DNA from: Cymbidium sinense
Taxonomy: Eukaryota > Streptophyta > Magnoliopsida > Asparagales > Orchidaceae
Length of the DNA stretch: 64,000 nt
Assembly: GCA_021442155.1 (NCBI GenBank)
Contig: CM038221.1
Location: 78,198,494-78,262,493 of the forward strand
Direction of reading: 5' to 3'
Below are positions 9,795-20,950 of the stretch, in pieces. Every line of letters starts with the position of its first letter. The stretch's first letter is position 1. Both the position numbers and the translations under genes were made by a program. A model generated the notes under the pieces. It saw nothing but the letters and a program-made list of their open reading frames with translations. It had not been told where the DNA came from and did not search any database.

Positions 9795-11689
9795 GATAAT
9801 ACTAAGTTGACATCACTCTCCATCTATCATGCTGGTGGCTCAACTGCTACTAGTGGGATAAGAGTATAAGTAGAATCATCTATCTCTACAACTCCCATAT
9901 CATAACTAGATAATAAAGGACTGTGAATATATCTATCATCTCTCTATTGAATAGGTGAGGTCTCTCATCATCGCTTCATACTATTGTCTTGCCCATTCGA
10001 TAACCTTTTAGCCATGTCAGCCTGTTTAGCTCTCCCCAATCTGTGACTATATATATGAAAGCCTAGCTCCAAGAAGGAAGATAAGTGCTGGCGGATCTAT
10101 AAAAACCATTGGTGGCTAACTCCCTATGGAACTACACAGAAGCCTGAACTAGTCCCCAAGCAAAGTGAGAAAGCTAATGCTACATAAGCTATTTCTAAAT
10201 GAATAGATAGTGGGAACATCTCTAAGGAATGAGTATCTGCTATATCCAATATCTGCAGTAGTCCATATACAGGCATAACCTAAGTGAATCCTTAATGCCT
10301 AGCCAATGGATTGTACCCTCCAAATCACTGACTCATGACGCCGACTTAGCAATACGTAACTGAACGAAGCATGACTAAGGTATTATGCTATGCATCTATA
10401 TCTTAGCTTTGATAATAGTAAGGTTGCTTCTCTATCAGTAAGAGAATTTATGAATCTCTGTAACAAACTATGAATAGGTAGTCTATGAAAGAATCTATGA
10501 ATGATCTGAAAGTGATCCATCAAGCATGATGAAATAAACATGAAATTATGGATTTGATCCCTATCTAAGGAAATTGTAGCCCTACTCAATTGTCTAATCA
10601 GAGAGAATCACTAATCTCTAAAGTAGGGTGGCATTTCAGGACAACTAAAAGCTCTTGAAATATGTACATGAATCCATGCATGTATGTAGTGCCAAGGAGC
10701 ATCTACATCATAGCATCGAGAGTCACTCATAACACTCACTTTGCCTAGTCCATTGTATATGTAGCTAACAATGCAGATGCTAGTGCTATCCTATCCTTAT
10801 AAGTAAGAAAATTGGCCATTAGACGAGTGGAAAGATAAAAAAAGTCCGTTGTGACCTAGACACATAAAATATCATAGCTAAGTGGCAATGGAAGCCACTA
10901 AAGATGGCTCCTCATCAATGTCCCATGCTATAGTTCACTAAAAATTGACTATTCCTTCAGGCTTCAATCTAGCACTGAAGGACCTCTCAGATGAATGAAG
11001 TCCTATGTCAAATGGATCATCTAATCATGCAAAAAGAGGTGAACATACTACTAAATTAAGAAAACTCTCATACCATGTGTCTAGAGTAACTGTGCCCCAT
11101 CACTTATGGCCTGATCTCTGATAGCCGACAAGGGTGTGCCAAACATTGATTTTGGGTCGCAATCTTCTTCGATGATGTAATTTGAGATAACCCAAATGTA
11201 TGATTGTACTTGTAGAAGGAGCAAATTTGCAACTAGCTAAAGTACATCTTGACCCCATAACTAAGGCAATCATGGATCCACTCTAAAAAACATTATGATT
11301 ATGTCTTAACTTTAAATTGATCACCCAATCAACAAAATTATTACTTAATGGAAGTTTTAAATTAATAGGCAGAATGTCTGATGATCGAGCAAATGATTCT
11401 CAAATATATCCCTACCCATCAACATAACTTGATGTCATGATAGTTTATTTTGCAATCTAATTAAATAATGTGGATCATGGGCTTCAATAGCGGCCCACAT
11501 CTTCTCCTCAGTGGGCTCTATAGGAGGCATATTATCTGGCCTTTTCTAGGTAAATATTATAGCTAATATATAGTAAATCTAAATAAGAAAAACATATAAA
11601 TTTAATATACATTATTAAAAGCAATAATATTGGAATTTATAAATGAGGCTTGAAGGCTTTGATTCAGTCTTTTTTAGTTTCATAGAGTT

Positions 11690-12020
11690 TAAATTTATAT
11701 TTGGATTTAATCCTCTTTTGAACATATTGAATCTATATTTATATTTATACCCACCTCTTTTGAGTATGTTGGTTACATCTCGACTTAAATCTTGTCCATA
11801 GGGACATGTTAGATTTAAGTTTAAATTTAGATCTGCCCCTTTTAAACATCATAGATCTAAGGTTTGGATTTAGATCTAACCATTTTGAGTATGGTGGATT
11901 CTAATTTTGAGTTTAGATCGGCCCTTTTGGGTATGATGGATCTAATTTAAATTTAGATCCGATCCCTTTGGGAATAATGAATCCAATTCGAACCCTTTGG
12001 GCATGATGGATCTTGATTTA
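11690..12020. repeat. Short tandem repeats after integrase, copy 1
   Basis: About seven degenerate units of the form gatccatcatgcccaaa-gggg followed by atctaaatttaaat (seen here as the reverse complement, 40-60 bp each). The same array lies at 27,950-28,450 in the right arm, between integrase and the PMD gene, so it belongs to the element. Confidence 0.75.
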
Positions 12021-12219
12021 TGATAGCTTTGATTGGAGAGAGTTTCTCTTTAATGAATGATTTTCCTTGCTTTATAAGGCATATAAAATCGCCCCCTTTT
12101 AATAGAGAAATTTTTCTTTGAGATGAGAATATTCTTCTCATACTTAATTGAAGAGTAACCCTTAAGTTGATTGATTTAAAGTTGATTTTGACTCTTACAT
12201 TTCTAAAGCGTAACACATT

Positions 12220-13480
12220 TAATAGTTATCTATAATATCTCTTGAGATATTGTCTATTTATAGGGGTATAGGTCTTATCCCTTTTGCATCAATGAGCTGA
12301 TAAGCTCCCCCTTCATATACTTTTTAATGATGTATGGTCCTTCCTAGTTTTGGTTAAAATTTTCACTATCTCATTGGTGTACAATGATAGGCCTTCTATG
12401 TATTAGTACTAGTTCACCTGTCTTGAAGCTTCCTAGGTGAACCATGAGGTCATGAGCTTGGGTCATTCTTGGTCTATAGATTTCTATATTTTATTGGGCC
12501 TATAATCGAGTTTCATCTAGAGCTTCAATCTCTTTGAGTCATATTCAAACATTTTCATTTATTGTAAGTTCATTTTGAATTGCTATACAGAGTTAAGGTA
12601 GCTCTACTTCAAGAAGAAGTATTACTTCTGATTTGAAGATGAAGGAGTATGGTGTTACTTGTGTAGCAATTTTGTATGTAGTATAGTATGATGACAAGAC
12701 ACCTATTATTTTATTATGCCATTCTCTTTTATTTTTAAAGAGAATTTTTTAAAGAAGTTTAATCAACATTTTGTTGAATGCTTATGTGAAACCATTAGCT
12801 CTTGGATTTCATAATAAAGAATATTGCTAATCTGTCATTTATTTCTTAGTGAAGCCATAGACTTTGGCATTTCTAAAGTAGTGCCATTTTTGGATATAGT
12901 TTATTGTGGTACTCTGAATTGGTAGACTATATGGTTTCAAAAAAATTTTACTTCATTGTCCTTTAACTTCTTTTAATGAAATTACTTCTTCCCATTTGGA
13001 GAAGAAATTAGTGGTAGCTAAAATGAAATGATGTCCCATAGACGATGGAGGATCCATCGGGCTAATTATATTGATTCCCTATCTTTGAAATGACCAAGAT
13101 GCCACTATTGGATATAAGTAATTGGGTGTCGATGCAACATGTCTGCATATATTTGACATTGATAACATCTTTTAGAATGTTCAATATAGTCTTAAACCAT
13201 ATTGAGCCAATAATATCCCATTCGTTTAATTTTTATTTTTATTTTAGGTCTGGATTTGTGTGCACCGCACAACCCTTAATGAACTCCAGCCATTACTATT
13301 TTTGTTTCATCTGGTCCTAGGCATCGCAACCACATTTGGTCAAATAAGCGTTGATATAACATATTATTCATAAGATCATAATATAGTGCTCTTTGTAAAA
13401 TTTGATGAGTCTTTGATTTATCCTTTAGTAATCTGTTGCCTTTAAGATAGGTGATGAACGATTCTCGCTAGACATATTCT
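12220..13480 (-). pseudogene. Integrase, Tat-like copy 1
   Basis: Minus-strand peptides match the retroviral-type integrase core of Ty3/gypsy pol. GINIISPMDPPSS (near 13,060) corresponds to the WGxDIIGxIDPPSS motif, but the first catalytic Asp is Asn. FFSKWEEVISLKEVK follows. The PRANG segment near 12,790 marks the third acidic region, and EALDETRL near 12,510 the C-terminal part. Stops and frame changes are frequent. The Asp-to-Asn change is shared with the right arm, while the third pol copy in the window keeps Asp. Integrase would join element cDNA to the host chromosome; this copy cannot. Confidence 0.8.
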
Positions 13481-13559
13481 TCTATTATCGTTAAAATCGC
13501 TCAATGTTTGTAACTTTAAAGGCTTGTAGGAGGGTTGGTGCAATACTAGTTTGCTTTGG

Positions 13560-13900
13560 ACTATTATTATAATTAGATTATCATTTCTTTAGCCAATATA
13601 GCTAATGCATCAGCTTTTCTATTGTCTTGACATGACACCCTTGTAATTGTTACGTTAGAGATTTATTTCAAAAGTTTTAAGACATGCTTATGATAAAGCA
13701 CCAATTCAGGCTTGTTTATCTTAAAAGTCCCAATTATTTGTCAAATTATGAGTTGAGATCTCTATAAACATGAAGATTCTTAATTTTCATGATAGTTACT
13801 AGCTCTAGACTTGTAGTTAATGTTTCATATTTGGCCTCGTTGTTGGTTCAGGTTCAGGCAAACTATATGAATATCAAAGAATACTGCCTTGTAGTGTCAC
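13560..13900 (-). pseudogene. Second-type (aRH) RNase H, Tat-like copy 1
   Basis: The minus strand gives EAKYETLTTSLEL and then MKIKNLHVYRDL, aligning with the NEAKYEALIAGLEL...LxVxGDSQL motif of the additional RNase H carried between RT and integrase by Tat-lineage elements. The GDS active-site triplet has become RDL, and two stops lie just downstream. The right arm keeps HVYGDSQLII at the same place. The presence of this domain supports assignment to Tat. Confidence 0.75.
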
Positions 13901-13979
13901 AAATATTAAGCTATTTTTGATGTGTACTATAGGTAAATCAGCCAGTTTAGCTGGCTTTATTGATGAAGCCTCATCAAAG

Positions 13980-15330
13980 TTGAGCTCCTATTCTGATGAT
14001 TATTGAGCTTCTTTTACTTTGAAGATTTGTTCATCAGGCAATTCATCTTTGAGTAGAGAATTAATTGGTAAGGGATGAGTGGCTTGAAAATCAGCTAGAG
14101 CTTGCCCTTTTATAGCCTTTGTGGGACATAAGTTATATCAAATTGAAGTAGCAAGAATTCTATTTAGCTAAGCGACTAGTTAGGGTAGGTCAAGTCATTA
14201 AGAATTTAAGAGGGCCAACTATAAATATCAAAGATATTTTATGTGATAAATATAGTGTCATAGTTTCTAAGTAGAAAATATCAATGCTAGACATTGCTTC
14301 TCAATAGGAGAATATTTTATTTCAGCTCATATCAAACATTGACTTATAGAGTATAAGACATTTTCCTCCCCTTCTTTATTGTTCTGAGCTAACAAATCTC
14401 TTAATGATTCTTCTAAGACTATTGTATATAATATCAACGACTTTCCCATTATTAGTGCTGCCAAAATTGAGAAATGTAACAAATATTATTTTATGCTATC
14501 AAATGCTTCTTGACAAGCATCATCCTATACAAAAGGTCTCTTTTTAATTAATCAAGTGAAATATTGATATATCTCCGAAAGATAAGAAATGAACCTTCTA
14601 GTGTAAGCCAATTTGTCTTGTAATAATGTAGTTTCCTCAAGGTTTTAAGCAATGGAATTTCTATTGTTGTTTTTATTTTAGAATGATCAATTTCAAGCTC
14701 TTTATGGTGCATAATAAAGCCTAGAAAATTTTCAAAAGTTACACCAAAAGCACATTTCAATAGATTCATTTTTAGGTTGAAACTTTGAATTCTATCATAT
14801 ACAACCCTTAAATTATTTATGTGCTCATCTTAGGCTCTATGTTTTACAACTAAATCATCAATATAACATTCCACATACCTATGTATGAGGTCATTGAAAA
14901 TGAGGGTCATTGCCCTTTGGCATTTAGCACTGGTATTTTTCAAGCCAAATGGCATCACTTTGTAGCAATATATATCAATTGGTGTGCAAAAGATGTATGA
15001 ATTTCAGCTTCTAGAGCTATTTTAATTTGGTTATATCCTGATGAAACATCCATGAAGGAGAATATATCATAGTTTGATGTGTTGTCCACCATGAACTCTG
15101 CATTAGGTAGTGGGAAATCATCTTTTGGGCATGCTTTGCTTAAAACTTTGAAGTCAATGCAAACATAAATTTGTCCTTTTTTTTCCTTTAATGGGATGAT
15201 ATTAGTAATCGGTAAGCATACTTCTCTTCATGAGTGAATCCTACTTCAATAAATTTTTTGATTTTAGCGATTACTTGCTCTTTGATTTCCAATTACATTC
15301 ACCTTGATGCTTGCTTTACAAACTGTACAT
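13980..15330 (-). pseudogene. Reverse transcriptase with first RNase H, Tat-like copy 1
   Basis: Minus strand: MPFGLKNTSAKCQRAMTLI (near 14,900-14,960), then VECYIDDLVVKHRA with the intact catalytic YIDD at 14,854-14,865, then MNLLKCAFGVTFENFLGFI (14,710-14,770) and LRKLHY. These are the palm and thumb motifs of Ty3/gypsy reverse transcriptase in their normal order. Although YIDD survives, stops occur on both sides. This whole segment has no counterpart in the right arm, where a deletion joins the spacer before RT directly to RNase H. Confidence 0.85.
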
Positions 15331-16559
15331 CAAGTTTGATGACAAGTTTATGTACAACCACATCTAGTGATAAGCCTTGCATTTCACTATAATTCCATGC
15401 AAAATAATCTTTATATTCATAGAGTAGTGCTTTTAATTTCTCCAATCTTTTGATGTGTGGTTAGTAGTAACAAAAGTTGGCTTAGGTTCTTCTTCAGTAT
15501 CTAGGTTGATTTCTTAGAGTTCATCAACGGTGGCTGGAATGCCTTCTTTGAATTCTTTTGGGGCCTCTTTGAGGTCAATTATTAGTTCATCTTCAAGTAT
15601 ATCCTCATTTTCATGTGAGATGTCCCTTTGTTCATTTGTAGTCTCAAGAGAAATTTCTTTCTAATCGGATATGGATTAGCATGAGCTCGTTGAAGGAGGT
15701 GCAAAAATAATATACTTAATTCCCATGTAATGAATTTTTCATATCCTATGGAATTTTGGGTATTATCCCCTTGCCATAGCCTTTTAAATAACCAAGCTTG
15801 AATGATTGATTGTATAAGTTGAACATTATTTTTAACTAGCTTCTTTAGAGTTGATGAGACGCATTGAGGGATCATTATTAAAATATCTTCTTTCTCAAAA
15901 TCTTCAAATAATATTTGTGTGAGATTTAGGATTCAATTTTCTATCTTGTAGAAATGGATCCCATGTTCATTGTAGCCTCTTCTAGGAGGAACATAGAAAG
16001 TTTTTAGCTGTTATATTTTCTCATTTCTGGAAGTTGTTAAGGCTTTTATGTATGCCTTTGGCCCTATAATTATTTTCGTAACCTTATTATGAATTTGGTA
16101 TTCGGGTACCCTTATTAGAGAAACATGAGTTTCCTCTAATTATTTAGACACATTACTAGTACTAGGTTCTTCTTTCTTTTAGCTAACCGCTTTCTTAAGT
16201 TGATAAAGCACTAACTTTTGTTCATCATCCTTAGTATTATTGTTAAGGTGGGGAATTACTTTGGGTTATTTTGATTTGTTGGTACTTTTAAGTTTTGAAT
16301 TATTACCTTTCAACATTAGTTTGATAGATGGAGTAACTTGATTTTTGGAATTAACTTCCCCAACTTTCTTAGGCATGAAGCATTTGACATCATCGTGGAT
16401 CTTGTTGTATATAGATAGAACAAGAATTCATGAACTATCAATAAGCACTTTGTAGGCAACTTTAGCTTCCATCATATGAAATTTAGCCTCTGTATACAGT
16501 TTCTTGATGTATATAGATAGAACAAGAGACCTTAAGATTTATTGTCTTTGTTCATCGAA
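15331..16559 (-). pseudogene. Pol spacer between protease and RT, copy 1
   Basis: Decayed coding sequence matching the right arm at 25,030-25,960. An open stretch at 15,582-15,875 contains IPQCVSSTLKKLVKNNVQ, corresponding to IPQYFSSALKKLVKNNVQ at about 25,590-25,640. The function of this linker is not known. Confidence 0.65.
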
Positions 16560-16900
16560 TACTTGAAGGAATATTTTACTTTAAAGCTAGTGTTGGAGGC
16601 ATTTTAACTATTACGATTGACTTAAGCACATGAATTGATCAATATCCTCTTTTGGAAATAGAATTGCTTTTAGCTATAACATAATGGGGTCGATTATGTT
16701 TGGTCATCCATAATAATATGTCATCATCACTGAATGTCATGGGTGCTAATTTCTGAGAGGTTAAGTTCTCTTTCATCTCCTGTTCAGTGAAGAATGCTTC
16801 ATATTTTTCTTAATTTTGCAAACTTTGGATTACTATCTCTCTTATATCTTTAGATAATATAAGAGCATCATATATACTTAGGAAATTTGCTTAAATATGC
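16560..16900 (-). pseudogene. Retropepsin region, copy 1, active site lost
   Basis: On the minus strand the segment before the active site aligns with 24,600-24,720 (MTKxNRPxYVIAxSNS). Where the right arm continues into INLGPSINL, the left arm jumps to unrelated sequence just after its ATTGATCAAT, so the D-x-G active-site stretch is missing. This copy could not have made a protease. Confidence 0.65.
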
Positions 16901-17449
16901 CAAAGCATTATAGTCTACTCTTATTTTGATAGACTTTGGAGGTTTAGCCAGTGGTGGAGGTAAGGCAATTTCATTAACTAGAATTTCTTTGCCTTTATCA
17001 TTGACTTTTCATTATGGGCTGGAGAAATTTATTTTCCACTCCTTAATTGGACTTGAGTTACTTCTTCTATTTAATCTTCATTATTGGAAGAAGTCTCTGA
17101 ATTTTACATTTCCTTAGATTTTATTTAGAGTTTTCAATACTCTCAAAATTACTTCCTAGTCTAAGACATAATTTCTTTGAGCTTGACTTGACCTTCCATT
17201 TAATAAGATTTTCTCTAGAAAACATAGTTCCTTCTCAGAGTCAGTTGAAATGACAATCACATAACATGCTTTTCTTTGGATTTGAAGATTAAAATTTTCA
17301 TGGATCTTTATGACTCAACACATTTCTTTCCAAATTGCTTCTTCAAAATTTTTTCATGTTGAGTAAGTGGACCATGTATTCTTCTAGTTTAACTAACCTT
17401 AGAGGAGGTTGCTAAATACTCCTCTGAAGAATCAATCATTTTTTATGTT
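16901..17449 (-). pseudogene. Gag-protease linker, copy 1
   Basis: No domain is recognised. The sequence aligns with the right arm between about 23,900 and 24,480. It is AT-rich, with stops in all frames. Confidence 0.45.
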
Positions 17450-20400
17450 TCTGACTTAAGTTTTCTAGATTTCCCCATTTTCTTTAATTTATGGGGCTTT
17501 GACAAAGAAGACTAATTTATTTTTTGTTTACTTCTTTGCATTATATAAAAATTTTCCATTTATTGAGGAAGAGCCTTTTGGATCTATTTCAGGTTCTAAA
17601 GAATTCTTCCACTAGATGCCTTCTATGGTTGAAAGAATATTAATCAATTTTTTAGTTTTCTTTGTGATGAATGTCTCCCAACCACCTTCTTCTTCTTCCC
17701 ATGTTTATGAAACTTTGCCCTTTTTATCATTTATATTTTGAGTTCTAGCTAGCCCAACATCTTTGTCTTTCGCATTCTGGATTGGGCATGTTGTAATAAC
17801 ATTCTCCTCTTCTTTTTTATGTTGTACCAGTACACTGTCTAATAAGGTGAGTTCCTCATTTTGATAGCTCTTTTCTACATAATCTTTGAGGATAAAACAA
17901 TCTTCAATTGGATGACTTATAAGTCTATGGAATGGACAATAGTTGGGATCATCAACTTTGTCTACTTGGTCTGGTCAACATGGCCCTGACAATTGTAATC
18001 CCAATTTTAGGCTGTGTCTAAAGATCTTAATGACACATTCTCTTTTAAATGAGTACTGTTTAGACATCTTCTCTCGGAGCTCTTTCTTTTTATCCTCTAT
18101 CAGCTTTGCTGCTAGTCGTGAGGTTGCTGTGCTGCCATTTCTCTTTTCGTCAACTGTGAATGCAAATATTGTATTCACATCATTCTTCTTTGCATCATGC
18201 AATTTTGGTTGACTTTCTTTCCCAAAAGATTATTATTATAGTTGGCATTAAGGCATTTTTGCTTAAGTAGCCTTTAGAACATGGCTACACAATCCAATAA
18301 TTCTTGGAACATATTAATCATAGCCATGGCTAGATATAGAGCCATCTGATCATCAATGTCCTCCATGAGGAGTTCTAATACATGCTTTTCTATGAGTTGC
18401 TTATCACATTTCATGCTTAGATTTCTCCATCTCAAGATTTATTTTGTGACACTCATCTTTCCTTCTCTTTTCCAAGGTGAGATCTATAGTTACTTTCTAG
18501 GATGCTCCTACAAATTTCTTGACGAATAATGTTTTCAACTCGATAAAGTTTTTACTGAGTCATTGGGTAACTTAGCATACCACTTGAAGGCTCTATTGGT
18601 ACGACTGCTAACAAATTATCATAGCAGCAAGGAGTCATTTCGTCTAGTATTTCCACACATGTCTTTGAACTGGGCTAAATGCTGTCATTAATTTTTTGTG
18701 CTTAAAAAAGGTGTGAATTTTGGCATAACATACCCTTTAGAATATTGTATTTGATTATATGTGGCTAGGTATGGTCAACCTTTTCCAACTAGCTATTCAA
18801 CAACTTCTAAGCGATGATTGCTTTAAATTTCTGGCTAATGATATCATCTACTTGAAGACTTGGTAATAACATCAGTTTCTTAATAAGCACTTAATGTATT
18901 TTCTCCTCGAGGGTTCTTACCTTTGCGTTGAAGTTATTGGCAAGTTGGGTGTAGCATTTTGCATGCCTCTATTTTAACTATTAGGTTGATCATCTCTGGA
19001 GGATTTCTTGGAGGTACTTGCTGTGTTATAGTTGCTATCATATTAAGTTTACCAAAAAACTCTTTCATTAGCGATCATTTAATTAAGATGGTTGTTAAGT
19101 TGGTTGAATTTTTATCACTTCTTTAGAGTTGAGAACACATTCCTGTAGTAACCTTGTTATAAGATCGATTAGCTCTTTTGTTACTTCAAATTTTACTTAA
19201 GCAACACCTCCGGGTTGACGATAATTTGGGTTCTTCTGATTTTATTTCTTATTTTGTTGTTTGGGTGCCATGTTTCTATTTTGAAAAGCTATATCGACCA
19301 TGCAAATAACTTTGACTACCATAAAATCCATGTATTTATTATTTTAGAAGTCAAATTGATTGCTCTTCATTGATTGGGAAATCTTCATCTTCCTAAAAGA
19401 GTTGACTATCTACCTCATCATCCACTAGTTGACTCTTTTCTGATCAACATTTCAAATTGATGATAGGAGATTCGATTCCTTTGTCATCTAGTGGGGTTGG
19501 CTCATATTGAGTTGTCTTATGGTTAATGATGTGGGATTCTTTAGGTACCTAAATTGATTAAAACTTTCTAGTGGTGGATCTATTATAAGGCATGCAAAAT
19601 GTCACACCCTGGTGTTCACTAGATAAGTTATATTGCTTTTTCTATGGTGGTTCGAGACCTTCCAACAATTGACCACTTAGTATCTTTGTATCTAAGGGCT
19701 CATTGTCGGTGTTCACTAAATATAATACCCTTAAACTTTGAGTCTTGCTCTAGATGGGCACAATATTTTTCAATATTCCCACCTCTCTCAGAGTAAGAAT
19801 TTATGGAGTTGGCGATTTGGCTCGCTAATTTCTTAATTCTTTTCTGAAGATTTTTTTTTCAACATCCTTCAAGACTTTGTAGATTTTGGTGGAGACATTC
19901 TCCTCCTTCCTTGGTTGATTCTATGACATGGGATATATATGTTCATCATAGATAGACTTCTTTATAGCTCCACAAGAGCTATTTCTCTTGACTCATCGAA
20001 GAAGATTAAAATTATTATTGGTGGCTATATTTGCTTCCACTAGTGGGTTGTACTGCTATTCAGAATGAGCAGACAATCGGTAACTCTATGAGAGGCATTA
20101 TACTTTCTTCAAGCTCTCCTAGAAATTTTAGTATATGAGGAAGATGCTTTATGATCATTACTTCTTGGAGTAAAAGTGGCATCTTGTAGGATAGTAGGAT
20201 CCCCTGATGCAATGTTAAGTTGATTGACGATGATAGACTTTAGCTTGGGATTAACAGCCACCTTATACTTAGCATTGTCAAAAATTACCTTTGATAGCCT
20301 ATCGAAGATAGAACCCATCTTTGAGGTTAATCCTTTAGGCTTAGCCTCATTAGGTATGATCACATTTGACCTTCTTCCTTTGTTGAATGCCTTTGCTATT

Positions 20401-20560
20401 CTAGTGCCCTTAATGAGAGGCTTAACTATAGGTCCAGTATGTAGAAACTAGATGACCTCAAAAATTATTCCAAATTGGAGAGTAGCTCTAGTGGAACAAG
20501 AATTGATTATGGATTGAGGGATATAATGGTGGACTCCTCTCTAGCTTAACATTCATCATG
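17450..20560 (-). pseudogene. Gag, Tat-like copy 1
   Basis: Minus strand. The N-terminal part is open at 20,109-20,363 and contains KMGSIFDRLSKVIF. The core near 18,530-18,620 reads AFKWYAKLPNDSV, matching the AFEWYxxLPxxSI segment of the retrotransposon gag core. A later open stretch at 17,975-18,202 contains MHDAKKNDVNTIF and KKKELREKMSKQYSFKRE. At 17,896-17,937 comes a zinc-knuckle-like CPFHRLISHPIEDC, spacing CX2HX4HX4C, which I know from Tat-lineage gag proteins. Then VEKSYQNEELTL and a linker. Gag would form the particle shell and bind element RNA. Stops break it in several places. Confidence 0.75.
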
Positions 20561-20950
20561 TTTGTCAAATTTATCATTGGAGGTTTCAAACCTGATCATA
20601 GATCTAAAATTTTTAAAAAATATAACCTGATATTTAAATCTATGATGACATTATATATTTCAAAATTTCCAACTAGAGATGGAGAGAGAAGTAATTCCAT
20701 ATGGAGTTTCGTTACTAACATGGCCTTTGAATGGTAGACTGAGTTACCTAATGACTCTGCTAGGGATAGCTTATATCTCTATGTCTGGTTAAAAAAAAAA
20801 TAAAATATACTATGTCATCATAGATTTAAATATCGGATTATATTCTTTTAAAAGTTTAGATCTACAACCAGGTTCGAAACCTCAAATGTCAAATTTTACA
20901 AACATGATGACTGTTAAATATGAGAGGAGTCCACTATCAGATTCCATTAA
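20560..20950. repeat. Centre of the giant inverted repeat
   Basis: The strings atttaaatctatgatgac (about 20,631-20,648) and gtcatcatagatttaaat (about 20,814-20,831) are exact reverse complements, and the match runs on outward with few differences. Between them lies a spacer of about 140 bp (20,664-20,805) containing, on the plus strand, a gag-like piece MAFEW, a stop, TELPNDSA, resembling AFEWYVELPNDSV at about 22,850-22,900. The arms are thus joined head to head (5' to 5') across a stray gag fragment. Confidence 0.8.

Larger units (their letters stand above)
8570..11560 (-). pseudogene. Plant mobile domain (PMD)-like accessory gene, copy 1, interrupted
   Basis: The minus strand aligns with the PMD gene of the right arm (28,620-29,457 and 35,225-36,570). 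Recognisable peptides include ELYLWESLCKDVNFGLCSLC with QVSLVSQYLEHSLRAL in the C-terminal part (8,824-9,072) and STRLMANFLTYKDRIALASA near 10,780-10,850. PMD proteins occur as host genes (the MAIN/MAIL family, linked to silencing and genome stability) and inside Ty3/gypsy elements; here the position directly 3' of integrase says the latter. The segment carrying the diagnostic WDxxTxxF...GEMxITLxD motif, present in the right arm at 29,179-29,262, is deleted in this copy near 11,120. A LINE tail is inserted at 9,482-9,779. Many stops are present, so it is not functional. Confidence 0.6.
4110..20663 (-). repeat. Left arm of a giant degenerate inverted repeat (Tat-like Ty3/gypsy copy 1)
   Basis: The reverse complement of this arm aligns in order with 20,806-42,610. 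Tie points I compared by eye, left with right, are 20,640/20,820; 20,380/21,070; 18,600/22,870; 16,660/24,680; 15,600/25,870; 13,820/26,090; 12,150/27,800; 11,480/28,660; 10,080/35,330; 8,580/36,560; 8,150/37,000; 5,830/40,840; 4,140/42,590. Identity in sampled stretches looks like roughly 80-85 percent, with many C/T and G/A differences. The arm holds one gag-pol copy with its accessory genes, all on the minus strand except PTPP. Confidence 0.85.
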
